Shown piece after piece: positions 1 through 8,533 of a stretch of DNA of 48,584 bases. Under the pieces are notes generated by a model. That model worked only from the letters and a program-made list of their open reading frames with translations, searched no databases and had not been told where the DNA came from. Source of the DNA: Thiohalocapsa sp. (GTDB taxonomy: Bacteria > Pseudomonadota > Gammaproteobacteria > Chromatiales > Chromatiaceae); assembly GCA_028277725.1 (NCBI GenBank), contig JANQFX010000121.1, positions 1 to 48,584 of the forward strand. The letters run 5' to 3'. The position numbers and the translations under genes are program-made. Each line of letters starts with the position of its first letter. Positions within the stretch are counted from its first letter, which is position 1.

Positions 1-921
1 CTCCCGGATCGCGCCGCCGGCGCCGCCGACGATGGTCCCGGCGTTGGTCAGGCTGGTGATCGTGCCGGCGAGGATCCCGGTGTCCCCGCCCGAAATGCGG
101 CCGCTGTTGCCAAGGCGCAGGTCGCCGCTCACGGCAACGCCGCTGTTGTTGCCGCCCGAGATCCTGCCGCTGTTGATCACGCTTACGTCGCCGCCGACGA
201 AGATGCCGCCATCGCCGCCGGTGATGCTGCCGCTGTTGATCACACTCAGGTTGCTGCCCGAGCCGAGGAAGCCGTTGGTGCCGCCTGAGATGCTGCCGCT
301 GTTGACCACGCTCAGGCCGTCTATGGCCGAGATGCCATTGGTGCCGCCCGAGATGCTGCCGCTGTTGGTGACATTCCCGCTGCCGCCGGCGACGCCGTCG
401 TTGCCGCCGGCGATGCTGCCTGTGTTGATGACGCTGGAGAGGCCCTCCGCGGCGACGCCGGCATCACCGCCCGTGATGCTGCCCGCGTTGATGACGCTGC
501 TGATGTCCGGCGACACGACGCCGAAGTCGCCTCCCGAGATGGTGCCGCTGTTGGTCACGCGCAGGTTGATCGCATCACCGCCGCCGATGCCGACACCACC
601 GGCACCGCCGGTGACGCTGCCGGCGTTGTCGATCGTGGCATCGCGGCCGAGGGTGATTCCGTCACCTGTCCCCGTGACCGAGGCGCCGGAGAGCACCTCG
701 AGGGTCACGCCCTCCTCGGCGCCGGTGCCGAAGCCGTTTGGGTCGTTCTGATTCACCGTCTCGCCGCTGCAGGTCACCCTGACGCCGTCGGCGGCCGCCG
801 GGGCGCAGTCCGCCAGGGCCGATGGCGGGTGCAAGCCGACACCGAGTGCCAGCGCCACCGTTGAAAGACCGAATGCCAGCGTCTTGTCCTGGGACGTCCT
901 GTCGAGGAAAGAGAGGCGCAA
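1..921 (-). CDS. Autotransporter-like beta-repeat protein, N-terminal part (runs off window)
   Basis: The reading frame is open from a TTG at 921 to the left edge (307 codons, no stop seen). TTG is chosen because GGAGGAAA lies six bases upstream; the ATG at 950 is in another frame. The N-terminus (MRLSFLDRTSQDKTLAFGL...) is a long signal peptide with a probable cut after PPSALA, followed by a Cys pair (DCAPAAADGVRVTC). From about residue 85 the protein is a run of repeats of about 20 residues, each with a core like VINSGSISGG, as in passenger domains that fold as a beta-helix. Secretion to the cell surface is inferred; the beta-barrel that would prove an autotransporter lies outside the window. 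Function (adhesin or other surface protein) is unknown. Confidence 0.75.
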   Translation of the reverse strand, partial: MRLSFLDRTSQDKTLAFGLSTVALALGVGLHPPSALADCAPAAADGVRVTCSGETVNQNDPNGFGTGAEEGVTLEVLSGASVTGTGDGITLGRDATIDNAGSVTGGAGGVGIGGGDAINLRVTNSGTISGGDFGVVSPDISSVINAGSITGGDAGVAAEGLSSVINTGSIAGGNDGVAGGSGNVTNSGSISGGTNGISAIDGLSVVNSGSISGGTNGFLGSGSNLSVINSGSITGGDGGIFVGGDVSVINSGRISGGNNSGVAVSGDLRLGNSGRISGGDTGILAGTITSLTNAGTIVGGAGGAIRE

Positions 922-1556
922 GATCGGTTTCCTCCGTAAAGTGATCGCATCGATGACTGTCGGCCGGGCTCGGAACGACGGGGCTCGGGAAGACGGGGCT
1001 TGGGAAGACGGGGCTTGGGAAGACGGATCCGGGCCGAGGCCCCATGCGCGCTTGGGCTGGTTTTCGCGATGAGCCCGCGATAAGGACACGCGTTCGACCG
1101 CCCCTCTGACAACGGACGGCTCCTTGGACGCTGAGGTCGGCGGGGGACGCTGAGGTTCACGGGACGGACGCTCTAGGCCGAGGGCTCCACGACGTTGGGA
1201 AGACCGTAGTCCGGAAGCCGCCGGCAAACATGATCGCCGGGTAGCGAGATCATGGTCTTTTCGTAGCTTCCGGCGATCGCCGACCCCCGCGGAAGACGGG
1301 GCGACCGGGCGTGCGCTCCGCCACCGGTCCCCGGCCGCGCGCCCGGAGACTCTCGGACAGGCTCCTCGTCGTCGGATCACGTCGCGACCGTCACCTGGGA
1401 GAGGACGAAGCGGTCTCGGGGACATCGAGGCCGCTGGCCGGCGCGAAGCGGCGCGGCTTCGGCGTCACGATCCTTGTCGACGGCAGGATTCGGAAGGCGG
1501 TCCTGGCAAGACCGGGAGGGCGATCGGGTATTAGCCGGAGCCCGATCCGGCCCTCG
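922..1556. other. Non-coding gap upstream of the surface protein gene
   Basis: No convincing gene. It holds the 15-bp tandem repeats and, at 1211-1278, overlapping inverted repeats: CCGGAAGC (1211-1218) with GCTTCCGG (1266-1273), and GATCGCCGG (1232-1240) with CCGGCGATC (1270-1278). These share bases, so they could form alternative hairpins. The promoter of the leftward surface protein gene should lie here. Confidence 0.5.
966..1025. repeat. 15-bp tandem repeat, four copies
   Basis: Four consecutive 15-bp units (966-980, 981-995, 996-1010, 1011-1025) with consensus GGGCTTGGGAAGACG; units 3 and 4 are identical, unit 2 differs by one base and unit 1 by a few. They lie 45 to 104 bases upstream of the TTG start of the surface protein gene, so in its leader or promoter region. 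Confidence 0.9.
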
Positions 1557-4500
1557 TCAAGCGAGCTGGTCGAGCAAGGCCCCGGCGTCTGCGAGATCGG
1601 GCGTGTCCAGGCCTTCGCTGAACCACCCGTAGATTCGTACCAGAAGGTCGCGGGCCTCGGCGTCCTGCCCCTGGTCGCGCCGAAGGCGTGCCAGGCTCGT
1701 CGCCGCGCGGAGTTCGAGCAGCTTGGCGTCTTGCCGGCGGGCGATTTCCAAGGCTCGGGCGAAGCAGGCCGATGCCTCGCCCTCGTGGACGGCGCCCGTC
1801 TCGACCAGGAGTTCGCCCCTGAGCCGGTGAATCTCCGCCTCCCAGACCCTCTCGTCCGTGGTCCCGATATAGGCCGCGGCCTCGGCGAGCACCTGAAGGC
1901 CGGCATCGACGTCGCCGGCACGACCATGGGTCTCCGCGATCAGACCGAGGTAGTAGGACCCGCCGCAGGTCAGGACCTCCCTCGAGCCGCCTTGCGCCTC
2001 CGCGACAACCCGCTCCGGATCGCCATCGATCGCCATCGTGAAATCCCGGATGATCCGCGCCTTTATCGCGTGCTGCGGCGCGATCGCCTGCTCGCCGCAG
2101 AGCGCAATGACGGCATCGGCGAACTCTCGGGCCGGGCCGTACTCCCGCCGGAGATGATGGACCCAGGCCGAGGCGAAGAGGGCCAGGACAAGGCTGAAAG
2201 GATGGTCAAGGCTGCGGGCCAGCGCAACGGCGTCCCGCACGCAGGCCACCGCCTGGTCGGGGTAGCCGAGGAGCGCGAGGGACAGAGCGCTGAAGTTCCG
2301 GCTGCACACGCCCGGATCGTGACCTGCATAGAGAAACCTGTGCGAGGCGTGGCTCTCGCGGTCGTAGAGAATTTGCGCCTGCTCGGCATGCGCGAGACAG
2401 GCCCCCGGCCTTCCAAGATGAAACACGTTGGTCCAGGCGGCGTGGTGGGCCTGCAGGCAAAGTCCCGGATCCTGCTGTTGCCGGGCGAGGACCAGCAACT
2501 CCTCGCTGAGCTCGTCGGCCGCGTTCAGCTCGTTACGCGCGGCATAGAGGTTCCAGAGCCCGTGGGTGACCGTGAAGAGTTGAGACGCTTCCCCGACTTC
2601 CTCGCACAGGCGACGGGCGCGAAGATAGTGCGGGTCCAACTCCGCCGCGCCCTGGCCGTTGGTCTGGATCAGCGCCGAGCAGAGCGCGAGCTGCAGATCG
2701 AGCTCTTGCCGGGCCCGCTTGGGCGAGTTGGGAAGTGTCTCGAGCAGGTCGAGACCCTTCTTCAGGTGGGCCGCAACCTCGAGGTTGGCGGAGCGCTCGC
2801 TGGCACGCTGGCCCGCGGCATAGCAGTAGCGAACCGCCAGCTCGGCCAGGCCGGCTTCCGTGAAGTGATGGGCAAGCAGGCCCGGCTCCGCCTCCGACCA
2901 GGCCGGGAAGCGCGCCTCCAGGACTCTGGCGATGCGGGCATGCAGCTCCTGGCGCTTGCTCTTGAGCAGGGAGCGATAGGCCACTTCCTGGGTCAGCGCA
3001 TGTCGGAAGCTCAGGACGGCCGCATCCCCGAGCCGCCGCGTGTAGAGGAGCTCGCTGGCCCTCAGGCGGCCCAGCATCGCGTCGATCCGCTCGTCCGCGG
3101 TCTCGGTGATGGCTTTCAAAAGGCCGAGCGGGGCGTCCTGGCCGATGACCGCGGCAAGCTGCAGGAGCGCCTTGTCGTCGGCGTCCAGGCGGTCGATGCG
3201 GTGCGCCAGCACGGCCTGCACGGTCTCCGGAATCTTCGGCGCGTCCGCGCTCACGACGCCCTTCTGCGCCGACCAGGCGAGTTCCTGCAGGAAGAAGGGA
3301 TTGCCGCCGCCGCGGGCGATCATCGCCGAGGTCAGCCGCTCGCCGAGCCGGCGGTCCGCGACGACCGAGCGGATCAAATCGCCGCTCTCCGAGGTCGTGA
3401 GCCTCGGAATGGAGAGCTGCGTCGCTGAGGCCTGCTCGAGCGCGCCGCCATGGTGGCCGGGCCGATGGGTCAGAACCAGCAGAACCGGACGGCTCGGCAC
3501 GTAGGAAACGGCCTCGGCGAGCCAGGCCTGCGATGCCGCGTCGATCCAATGCGTGTCTTCGATTGCGATGACACGGGGGCCCGAGGTCCCTTCGCCGAAC
3601 AGCAGATCGCGCAAGGCGCGCGCCCTTCGCTGTCGCACGGCCTCGGGGCTCAGCTTCTCCAAGATCCCGTCGTCGGCGGGTTTGTTCATGAGCGTGAGAA
3701 CGAGAGAGACCGCTTGATCGGCCCAGGCATCCTCCGCGTCGATCGCGGCGCGAAGGGCCGCGGCGATGCGATCGACCGGATCGCCCGGCCCCACGCCACA
3801 GCGTTCGCAGACGAGATCGACCAAGGGCAGGTAGGACGTCGTTCGCCCGTACGACAGGCAGCGTCCCTCCCAATAGGGGACCTCGCTCTCGCCCAGCTCC
3901 CGGCGGAACTCCTGCAGCAATCGGGTCTTGCCGATACCGGGCTCCCCGGTGACGGTCACGATCTGCCCCTCGCCCTCCTCGGCGCGGTGAAGCCGGTCCT
4001 TCAGCAAGTCGATCTCGCTCTTCCGGCCGATGAAGGGTGTCTGCAGCCGGTTGCGGCCGAAGGGAACCCCGGAGCGACGCGTGCTGACCTCCTCGAGCGC
4101 GTAGACGGCGAAGGCGCCCTGCTTGGGCCCTCGGCTCACGCGCCCCTGAGGCCGCACCAGGACCTCGTCGGAGACAAGCCGGTAGGTGGCGTCGCTCAGG
4201 AGCGGCGTTGCGGAGGGCGCGCGGCGCATGAGCTTCGTCGCGATCTCGGTCGTGCTGCCGATGGCCGTGAACAGACGTTGAGATTCGCCGTTCAGATGGC
4301 CCAGCAAGATGCTGCCGCTGTGAACCCCGAAGCTGAGCGGCGGCGCGCGCCAATCGCCGGGCAGTTCGGCCCAGCTCTCCTTGCGCAGCGCCGCGGCGAG
4401 CTCCAACGCCGCGAGCAGGGCCGCGCGGGCATGGTCTTCATGCGCGGTCGGAGCGCCGAAAAGCGCGACGAAACCGTCGCCCAGCCACTGAACGATCGTG

Positions 4501-5096
4501 CCGTCAAATCGCTGGACGACCTCCTCGGCCAGGCCGAGCACCTGCTTCATCACCCGGTGGATGGGCTCGGGACCGATCTGCTCGGCGAGATCCCGGCCGT
4601 CGCGAAGGCCGCAGGCCAGCGCGGTGACGAGCTTGTGCTCCTCGAGCCCCGGATCGCCGACCCCGATACCCGAAGGGCGGGGCCCGACTTCGCAGGCTTG
4701 CGTCGCCCCCTCCGGCTCTCCGCGGGACGGCTCGGCCGCCGGCGCCTCCTGCGGTGGCGGCTCGACGGCCGGGCCCGCGAAGTCCGCGCAGGCCCGCACC
4801 GGGGCGACGAAGCGATAGCCTTGCCCATAAAGCGTCCGGACGACGCGCTGCTCGCAACCGTTGTCACCGACGGCGCTGCGTGCGGCCTTGATGCAGGATT
4901 TGAGTGCGGCGTCTCCCACATAGCGCCCGCGCCAAATCTCCTCGTGCAGCTCGTCCGCGCTGACGACCCGATCCCGGTGGAGGATCAGGTAGGACAGGAT
5001 CTGAAAAACCCTGGGCTGCAGGTGGATCGCGTGGCCGGCATGCCGTAGCTCCCGGCTGCCGACGTCGAACTCGTAGTCGCCGAACACATAGCGCAT
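1557..5096 (-). CDS. Winged-helix / cyclase-like / AAA ATPase / TPR regulator
   Basis: A 1179-residue multidomain protein. Residues 1-100 are an OmpR/PhoB-type winged-helix DNA-binding domain. Residues 155-335 match the class III adenylate/guanylate cyclase fold. Residues 352-700 are an AAA/STAND-type ATPase with Walker A GEPGIGKT (384-391) and a Walker B-like VIAIEDTHW. The C-terminal 400 residues are Ala/Leu-rich helical repeats of TPR type. The architecture is known from alphaproteobacterial signalling proteins. The cyclase domain looks inactive: the first metal Asp position (usual FADL) reads ACGL with Gly163; GDG is kept at 206-208; the usual GDxVNxAxR segment reads GSTTEIATK. It is therefore probably an ATP-switched transcription regulator using a dead cyclase fold. 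Targets are unknown; the AraC gene upstream has the same orientation. Confidence 0.85.
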   Translation of the reverse strand: MRYVFGDYEFDVGSRELRHAGHAIHLQPRVFQILSYLILHRDRVVSADELHEEIWRGRYVGDAALKSCIKAARSAVGDNGCEQRVVRTLYGQGYRFVAPVRACADFAGPAVEPPPQEAPAAEPSRGEPEGATQACEVGPRPSGIGVGDPGLEEHKLVTALACGLRDGRDLAEQIGPEPIHRVMKQVLGLAEEVVQRFDGTIVQWLGDGFVALFGAPTAHEDHARAALLAALELAAALRKESWAELPGDWRAPPLSFGVHSGSILLGHLNGESQRLFTAIGSTTEIATKLMRRAPSATPLLSDATYRLVSDEVLVRPQGRVSRGPKQGAFAVYALEEVSTRRSGVPFGRNRLQTPFIGRKSEIDLLKDRLHRAEEGEGQIVTVTGEPGIGKTRLLQEFRRELGESEVPYWEGRCLSYGRTTSYLPLVDLVCERCGVGPGDPVDRIAAALRAAIDAEDAWADQAVSLVLTLMNKPADDGILEKLSPEAVRQRRARALRDLLFGEGTSGPRVIAIEDTHWIDAASQAWLAEAVSYVPSRPVLLVLTHRPGHHGGALEQASATQLSIPRLTTSESGDLIRSVVADRRLGERLTSAMIARGGGNPFFLQELAWSAQKGVVSADAPKIPETVQAVLAHRIDRLDADDKALLQLAAVIGQDAPLGLLKAITETADERIDAMLGRLRASELLYTRRLGDAAVLSFRHALTQEVAYRSLLKSKRQELHARIARVLEARFPAWSEAEPGLLAHHFTEAGLAELAVRYCYAAGQRASERSANLEVAAHLKKGLDLLETLPNSPKRARQELDLQLALCSALIQTNGQGAAELDPHYLRARRLCEEVGEASQLFTVTHGLWNLYAARNELNAADELSEELLVLARQQQDPGLCLQAHHAAWTNVFHLGRPGACLAHAEQAQILYDRESHASHRFLYAGHDPGVCSRNFSALSLALLGYPDQAVACVRDAVALARSLDHPFSLVLALFASAWVHHLRREYGPAREFADAVIALCGEQAIAPQHAIKARIIRDFTMAIDGDPERVVAEAQGGSREVLTCGGSYYLGLIAETHGRAGDVDAGLQVLAEAAAYIGTTDERVWEAEIHRLRGELLVETGAVHEGEASACFARALEIARRQDAKLLELRAATSLARLRRDQGQDAEARDLLVRIYGWFSEGLDTPDLADAGALLDQLA

Positions 5097-5309
5097 GGGG
5101 CGTTTCCCGTTCGGACTGCTTCCTTCGGGGTCTAGGCAGGCGCGGAGACCCAGGCCGGAATCAAGCGGTTTCCAGGGGCAAGCCGATCTGCCTCGCCTGA
5201 TACCAAGGAGCGTTGATAGCAGAGCTTGCGGCCTCGGGTTTGACCCGGAGTCCGCGAAAGCTTGTCTCGGTTTCCACCTCGGAAGCCCGGTGCCGGCGGA
5301 AAAGGCCGG

Positions 5310-6287
5310 TCAGTCGCGCGCAGGCAGGCGCCGGCGGCAATCGCCCGGCGCGTCGCCGAAGCGCCGCTTGAAGGACCGGGAGAAGTGGGCGAGCGAGCGA
5401 AACCCGTTGCGATGGGCGATCTCGGAGAGGCTGAGGCCGAGGAAGGCCGGCGAGGTGACCATGGCGTGGGCCCGCTTGAGCCGCTCCTCGCGGAGATGCT
5501 CGCGCACGGTCAGGCCGCTGCCTTCGAAGGCCTTGTAGAGATAGCTGAGAGACAGGCCGCAGGCCCCGGCGATCGCCGAAGCGTCAAGGTCCTCGTCATG
5601 CAGATTGCTCTTGATGAACTGCAAGGCTCGGCCGCGGTGGGCGCGCAGAACCGAGCTGTCCTCGGAACCGAGCCCGCGACCGGCGTCGTTGACCGCGAAG
5701 GCGAGCAGATCCAGCAGGTGGCCCTGAATGAAGGCCGCCTCCTCCGGGCCGGCCGAAGGCAGGGCGTCGAAGAGGGAACGAAAATAGGAGAAGAGGATCG
5801 ATACCAACCTTGGACCATCCTCGGTCGAGGCCTCGAACACCGGATCGAGGTGGGCAACCCGCGCGCTCAGCAACCCGGTCGGGATCATGACGTTCAGGGT
5901 GTCGTAGCCATCCAGATCTCGGCTTTCGTAGGGAAGCTCGTTGGTCAGCAGGTAGAGGCGTCCGGGAACGAGGTCCAGCTCCTGGCGGTCCAGGTTCATG
6001 TGCCAGTGCCCCCGGGCCGGACAGGCGAGCACGAAGAAGCCCTCGGTCAGCCGGGCAATCTGCTGCCGGGTCCGGCGGATGGCGTGCCCACGGTAGGAAA
6101 TCCGGTTGAAGCGCAGATCACCGACCGGGACGCTGCGAATCGCGGCATCGAAGCACTTTCCCTGCGTCGGGACGATCTCGACCTCGCCCCAGATGGGATA
6201 GAAGACCTCTCGCCAGTGATCCAGCTTCCGGACGGGTGGGATTCCGCGTGTCGACGCGCTGACCACTTGATCCGGCCCGAACCGCAT
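5310..6287 (-). CDS. AraC-family transcriptional regulator
   Basis: 325 residues from the ATG at 6287, preceded by GAGAGG seven bases away; the frame stays open to 6401, so a longer form is possible. The N-terminal two thirds resemble the effector/dimerisation domain of AraC regulators of the AraC_binding_2 type (WREVFYPIWGEVEIVP, then FVLACPARGHWHMNLD). The C-terminal 100 residues carry two helix-turn-helix units: DLDASAIAGACGLSLSYLYKAF and LGLSLSEIAHRNGFRSLAHFSR, the latter being the family signature. It sits alone, about 210 bases upstream of the large ATPase regulator on the same strand, and its target is not evident. The inducer cannot be read from sequence. Confidence 0.85.
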   Translation of the reverse strand: MRFGPDQVVSASTRGIPPVRKLDHWREVFYPIWGEVEIVPTQGKCFDAAIRSVPVGDLRFNRISYRGHAIRRTRQQIARLTEGFFVLACPARGHWHMNLDRQELDLVPGRLYLLTNELPYESRDLDGYDTLNVMIPTGLLSARVAHLDPVFEASTEDGPRLVSILFSYFRSLFDALPSAGPEEAAFIQGHLLDLLAFAVNDAGRGLGSEDSSVLRAHRGRALQFIKSNLHDEDLDASAIAGACGLSLSYLYKAFEGSGLTVREHLREERLKRAHAMVTSPAFLGLSLSEIAHRNGFRSLAHFSRSFKRRFGDAPGDCRRRLPARD

Positions 6288-6897
6288 CGCGGAGCCTCTC
6301 ATCGCGCGTTCAACCCGCCGCGCAACGGGCCTGGACTCGTGCAAGTTCGCCTTCGAGAGCGTCTTTGGGGCAGATTGGCCGACATGGGTTTTCGCTCCCA
6401 ATCTGCAGTCTGTTTTCCAGACTGCACCCTCGGCGACAAGCCAAAGACCCGGTGTAAAGCGAGCGTAAGATTGCGATATTGTTCGGAATGACCCCTGTCA
6501 TCTTCCATATACCAGATATATTGCTTAGAGCATAAACCACAAGCATAGGATTCTTAGGTGACTTCTTAAATATGGAATCGATCATTAGTAAAGCACTTCT
6601 CACGATTGGTCCATCCGCAGACTGCACGGTTTTTCCAGGTATTACCCGATACCGTAGACAGGAGATGTCATCTGTTTGCGTGATACTGACCTGCGGTGGT
6701 CGTGCTTGCGTGGCACCGCCCCATTATTTGCTGTTTCCCTGACGCACGCTCTTTCAATTCAAGGTTCAATCTGGAACTGAAAGGACTTCCCACACGCCGC
6801 CGAGCAACGTGCCGCTAAGCCGCTTCGTAGTCTGCCGAAGCCGAGACCTGGGAGAGGTCCGCGCCCTTCGTCGGCGCGGATTTGAGCTAGATCCGGT
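6288..6897. other. Intergenic stretch, partly low GC
   Basis: No supportable gene. 6470-6650 is much more A+T-rich than its surroundings, in keeping with the promoter region of the leftward AraC gene or with imported DNA. The short open frames here have no protein-like composition. Confidence 0.4.
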
Positions 6898-7200
6898 TTG
6901 AAAGGTGGATGGGCGCCTCTCGAGCAGACGCTTGAACACGCCGAGGAACCGCCTGTGCTGATCCACCCAAGCACGGAAGAAGAATACCGCAGGCGCGTCG
7001 ACGGATTGTTCGCGGCGCTCCAGGACGAACAGACGCGGCTTGAGGCAAGCGAAGACATCCGCTCCCTTGTCGGAGGAATCGTTAGCGGCCGGCGAGCAGG
7101 ACAAAGCTGGTTTGTGGCTCGAAGGCGATCTCGCCGGCATTCTGACGTTGGCGGCCGGCCCAAAAGACGCCGGTACATCCAGACGACGAACAGGTGCTGC
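6898..7200 (+). pseudogene. Serine recombinase C-terminal remnant (frameshifted)
   Basis: The frame at 6898 reads EEPPVLIHPSTEEEYRRRVDGLFAALQDEQTRLEASEDIRSLVGGIV. This matches the C-terminal region of large serine site-specific recombinases, where a PPVLLHP...YRxKV...L...AL motif precedes RxLIxxIV. The continuation AGEQDKAGLWLEGDLAGILTLAAG lies in the next frame from about 7083, so there is a frameshift or small deletion near 7080. The catalytic N-terminal resolvase domain is absent. This is debris of an integrated mobile element and should have no activity. Confidence 0.7.
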
Positions 7201-7463
7201 TGGCATTGGGTACGGGGATGGACAACCGTCGTGAACGGCAGAACGACAAGAGCGGCCCCGTGACGGGACCGCTCAGCCGGGTGCAGCGGAAGCGCTGGTG
7301 TCGATGGGTGCGGGGGCAGGAAACCGGCTTCGTGCGCTTCTCACCACATCCGAGATTTGACAGAGAGATGCACGGACTCTTGCCTGAATTGGAAAGGCCC
7401 TCGCAGCACCGAGCTCTACGTCGTCGAGGTACCGCTGCGCCGGATAGTGAGTTTTGGGGTCGC

Positions 7464-8390
7464 TCAAGCTTCCGCCGCAGGATGGCTGGCAACCTCCCGC
7501 CAAGAACGCTCCTTGAGGAACTCTAACAGCGCCTTGAATGCCGGTGGTGTCTGCCGTCGGCTTGGGTAATACAAGTACCAGCTCGGAAGCGGAGGCGACC
7601 AGGCGGCAAGCACCCTCCTCAGGCGTCCGGCCTCGAGGTCCGGTTCGGCATACTGGCGGAGAGCCCTTGTGACTCCGACATTTTCGCGCGCCGCACGAAC
7701 CGCATGGTGCGCGTCATTCACCGTCAGCCGTCCTTCGGGCGCGAAACTGATCTCTTCCCCGCGGCGCGAAAACCGCCACTTGAAGATGGTGCCGCCCGGA
7801 AATCTTTGGCGGATGCAATCTTGGATCCGTAGGTCCCGGGGATGCTTGGGGATGCCATGGGCCTCGAAATACTCCGGTGCACCCACGATCGCGTATTCGA
7901 GGGGCGGGCCGATGGGTGTCGCGATCATGTCCTGCGCGACTTCTTGGCCGAACCGGACGCCGGCGTCGAACCCTTCTGCGACGATGTCGACATAGCCGGC
8001 GTCGGCAATGATCTCGAGTGAAACGCGGGGGTGGCGGTGAAGGAACTCCGACATGAGGGGCGCGAAGATGGACTCGATGGCCGGCGCCGGTGAATTGATC
8101 CGCACGCGTCCCGTCGGTTCGCCGTCAAAGCTCTGAACCTCGTCGAGTGCGTCGCCGATATCGGCGAAGGCCGGCTCCAAGCGATGGAAAAGGGTCTCGC
8201 CAGCCGGCGTGAGCGCGACGCTGCGCGTGGTGCGGTTCAACAGCCGAGTGCCAAGCCGTTCCTCCAAATTCCGTATTGTCTGACTTAGGGCAGAAGCGGA
8301 CACGCCGCGTTCCGTGGCGGCGCGACGGAAGCTCCGTGCCCGCGCGACCGCGGCGAAAGCCTCCAAGTCGGCGAGCTTGGCTCGGCGCAT
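7464..8390 (-). CDS. LysR-family transcriptional regulator
   Basis: 308 residues starting at the ATG at 8390 (MRRAKLADLEAFAAVARARSFRRAA...); the frame is open 22 codons further but the LysR N-terminus begins here. Residues 1-60 are the winged helix-turn-helix (ERGVSASALSQTIRNLEERLGTRLLNRTTRSVALT). The rest is a periplasmic-binding-protein-like effector domain of the type in LysR proteins that control single-target oxidoreductase genes (GRVRINSPAPAIESIFAP, VDIVAEGFDAGVRFG). It is divergent from the kelch-iorAB-like genes, with a 143-base spacer that holds a dyad (8426-8444), so it probably controls them and itself. Confidence 0.9.
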   Translation of the reverse strand: MRRAKLADLEAFAAVARARSFRRAATERGVSASALSQTIRNLEERLGTRLLNRTTRSVALTPAGETLFHRLEPAFADIGDALDEVQSFDGEPTGRVRINSPAPAIESIFAPLMSEFLHRHPRVSLEIIADAGYVDIVAEGFDAGVRFGQEVAQDMIATPIGPPLEYAIVGAPEYFEAHGIPKHPRDLRIQDCIRQRFPGGTIFKWRFSRRGEEISFAPEGRLTVNDAHHAVRAARENVGVTRALRQYAEPDLEAGRLRRVLAAWSPPLPSWYLYYPSRRQTPPAFKALLEFLKERSWREVASHPAAEA

Positions 8391-8425
8391 TCGTAAGCTG
8401 CCCTTCACAGATCGATTAGGAATGT

Positions 8426-8444
8426 AACTCTTATCGAAAGAGTT
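8426..8444. promoter_or_regulatory. Candidate LysR operator (19-bp dyad)
   Basis: AACTCTT and AAGAGTT form perfect 7-bp inverted arms around ATCGA, between the divergent LysR and kelch genes. A TTGACA hexamer begins at 8443, overlapping the right arm. Binding by the neighbouring LysR protein is inferred. Confidence 0.4.
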
Positions 8445-8533
8445 GACAGGTGTCATCTAATTGTGAGCGACACGGCGAGAGGCGCCGAAAGATCGCCAAC
8501 AAGCCACAGGTTTTGACGGAGCAGAGGATCGGC

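Noticed and set aside
1311..3428. Long + strand open frame (705 codons) opposite the ATPase regulator
   Set aside because: It is a shadow caused by high GC; the minus-strand frame has clear winged-helix, ATPase and TPR motifs, while this one has none.
3450..5048. Second long + strand frame in the same region
   Set aside because: Also antisense to the regulator gene and without any domain resemblance.
7264..7463. Possible further gene debris after the recombinase remnant
   Set aside because: Frames 7194-7526 + and 7082-7492 - could not be tied to any family, so no gene is claimed.
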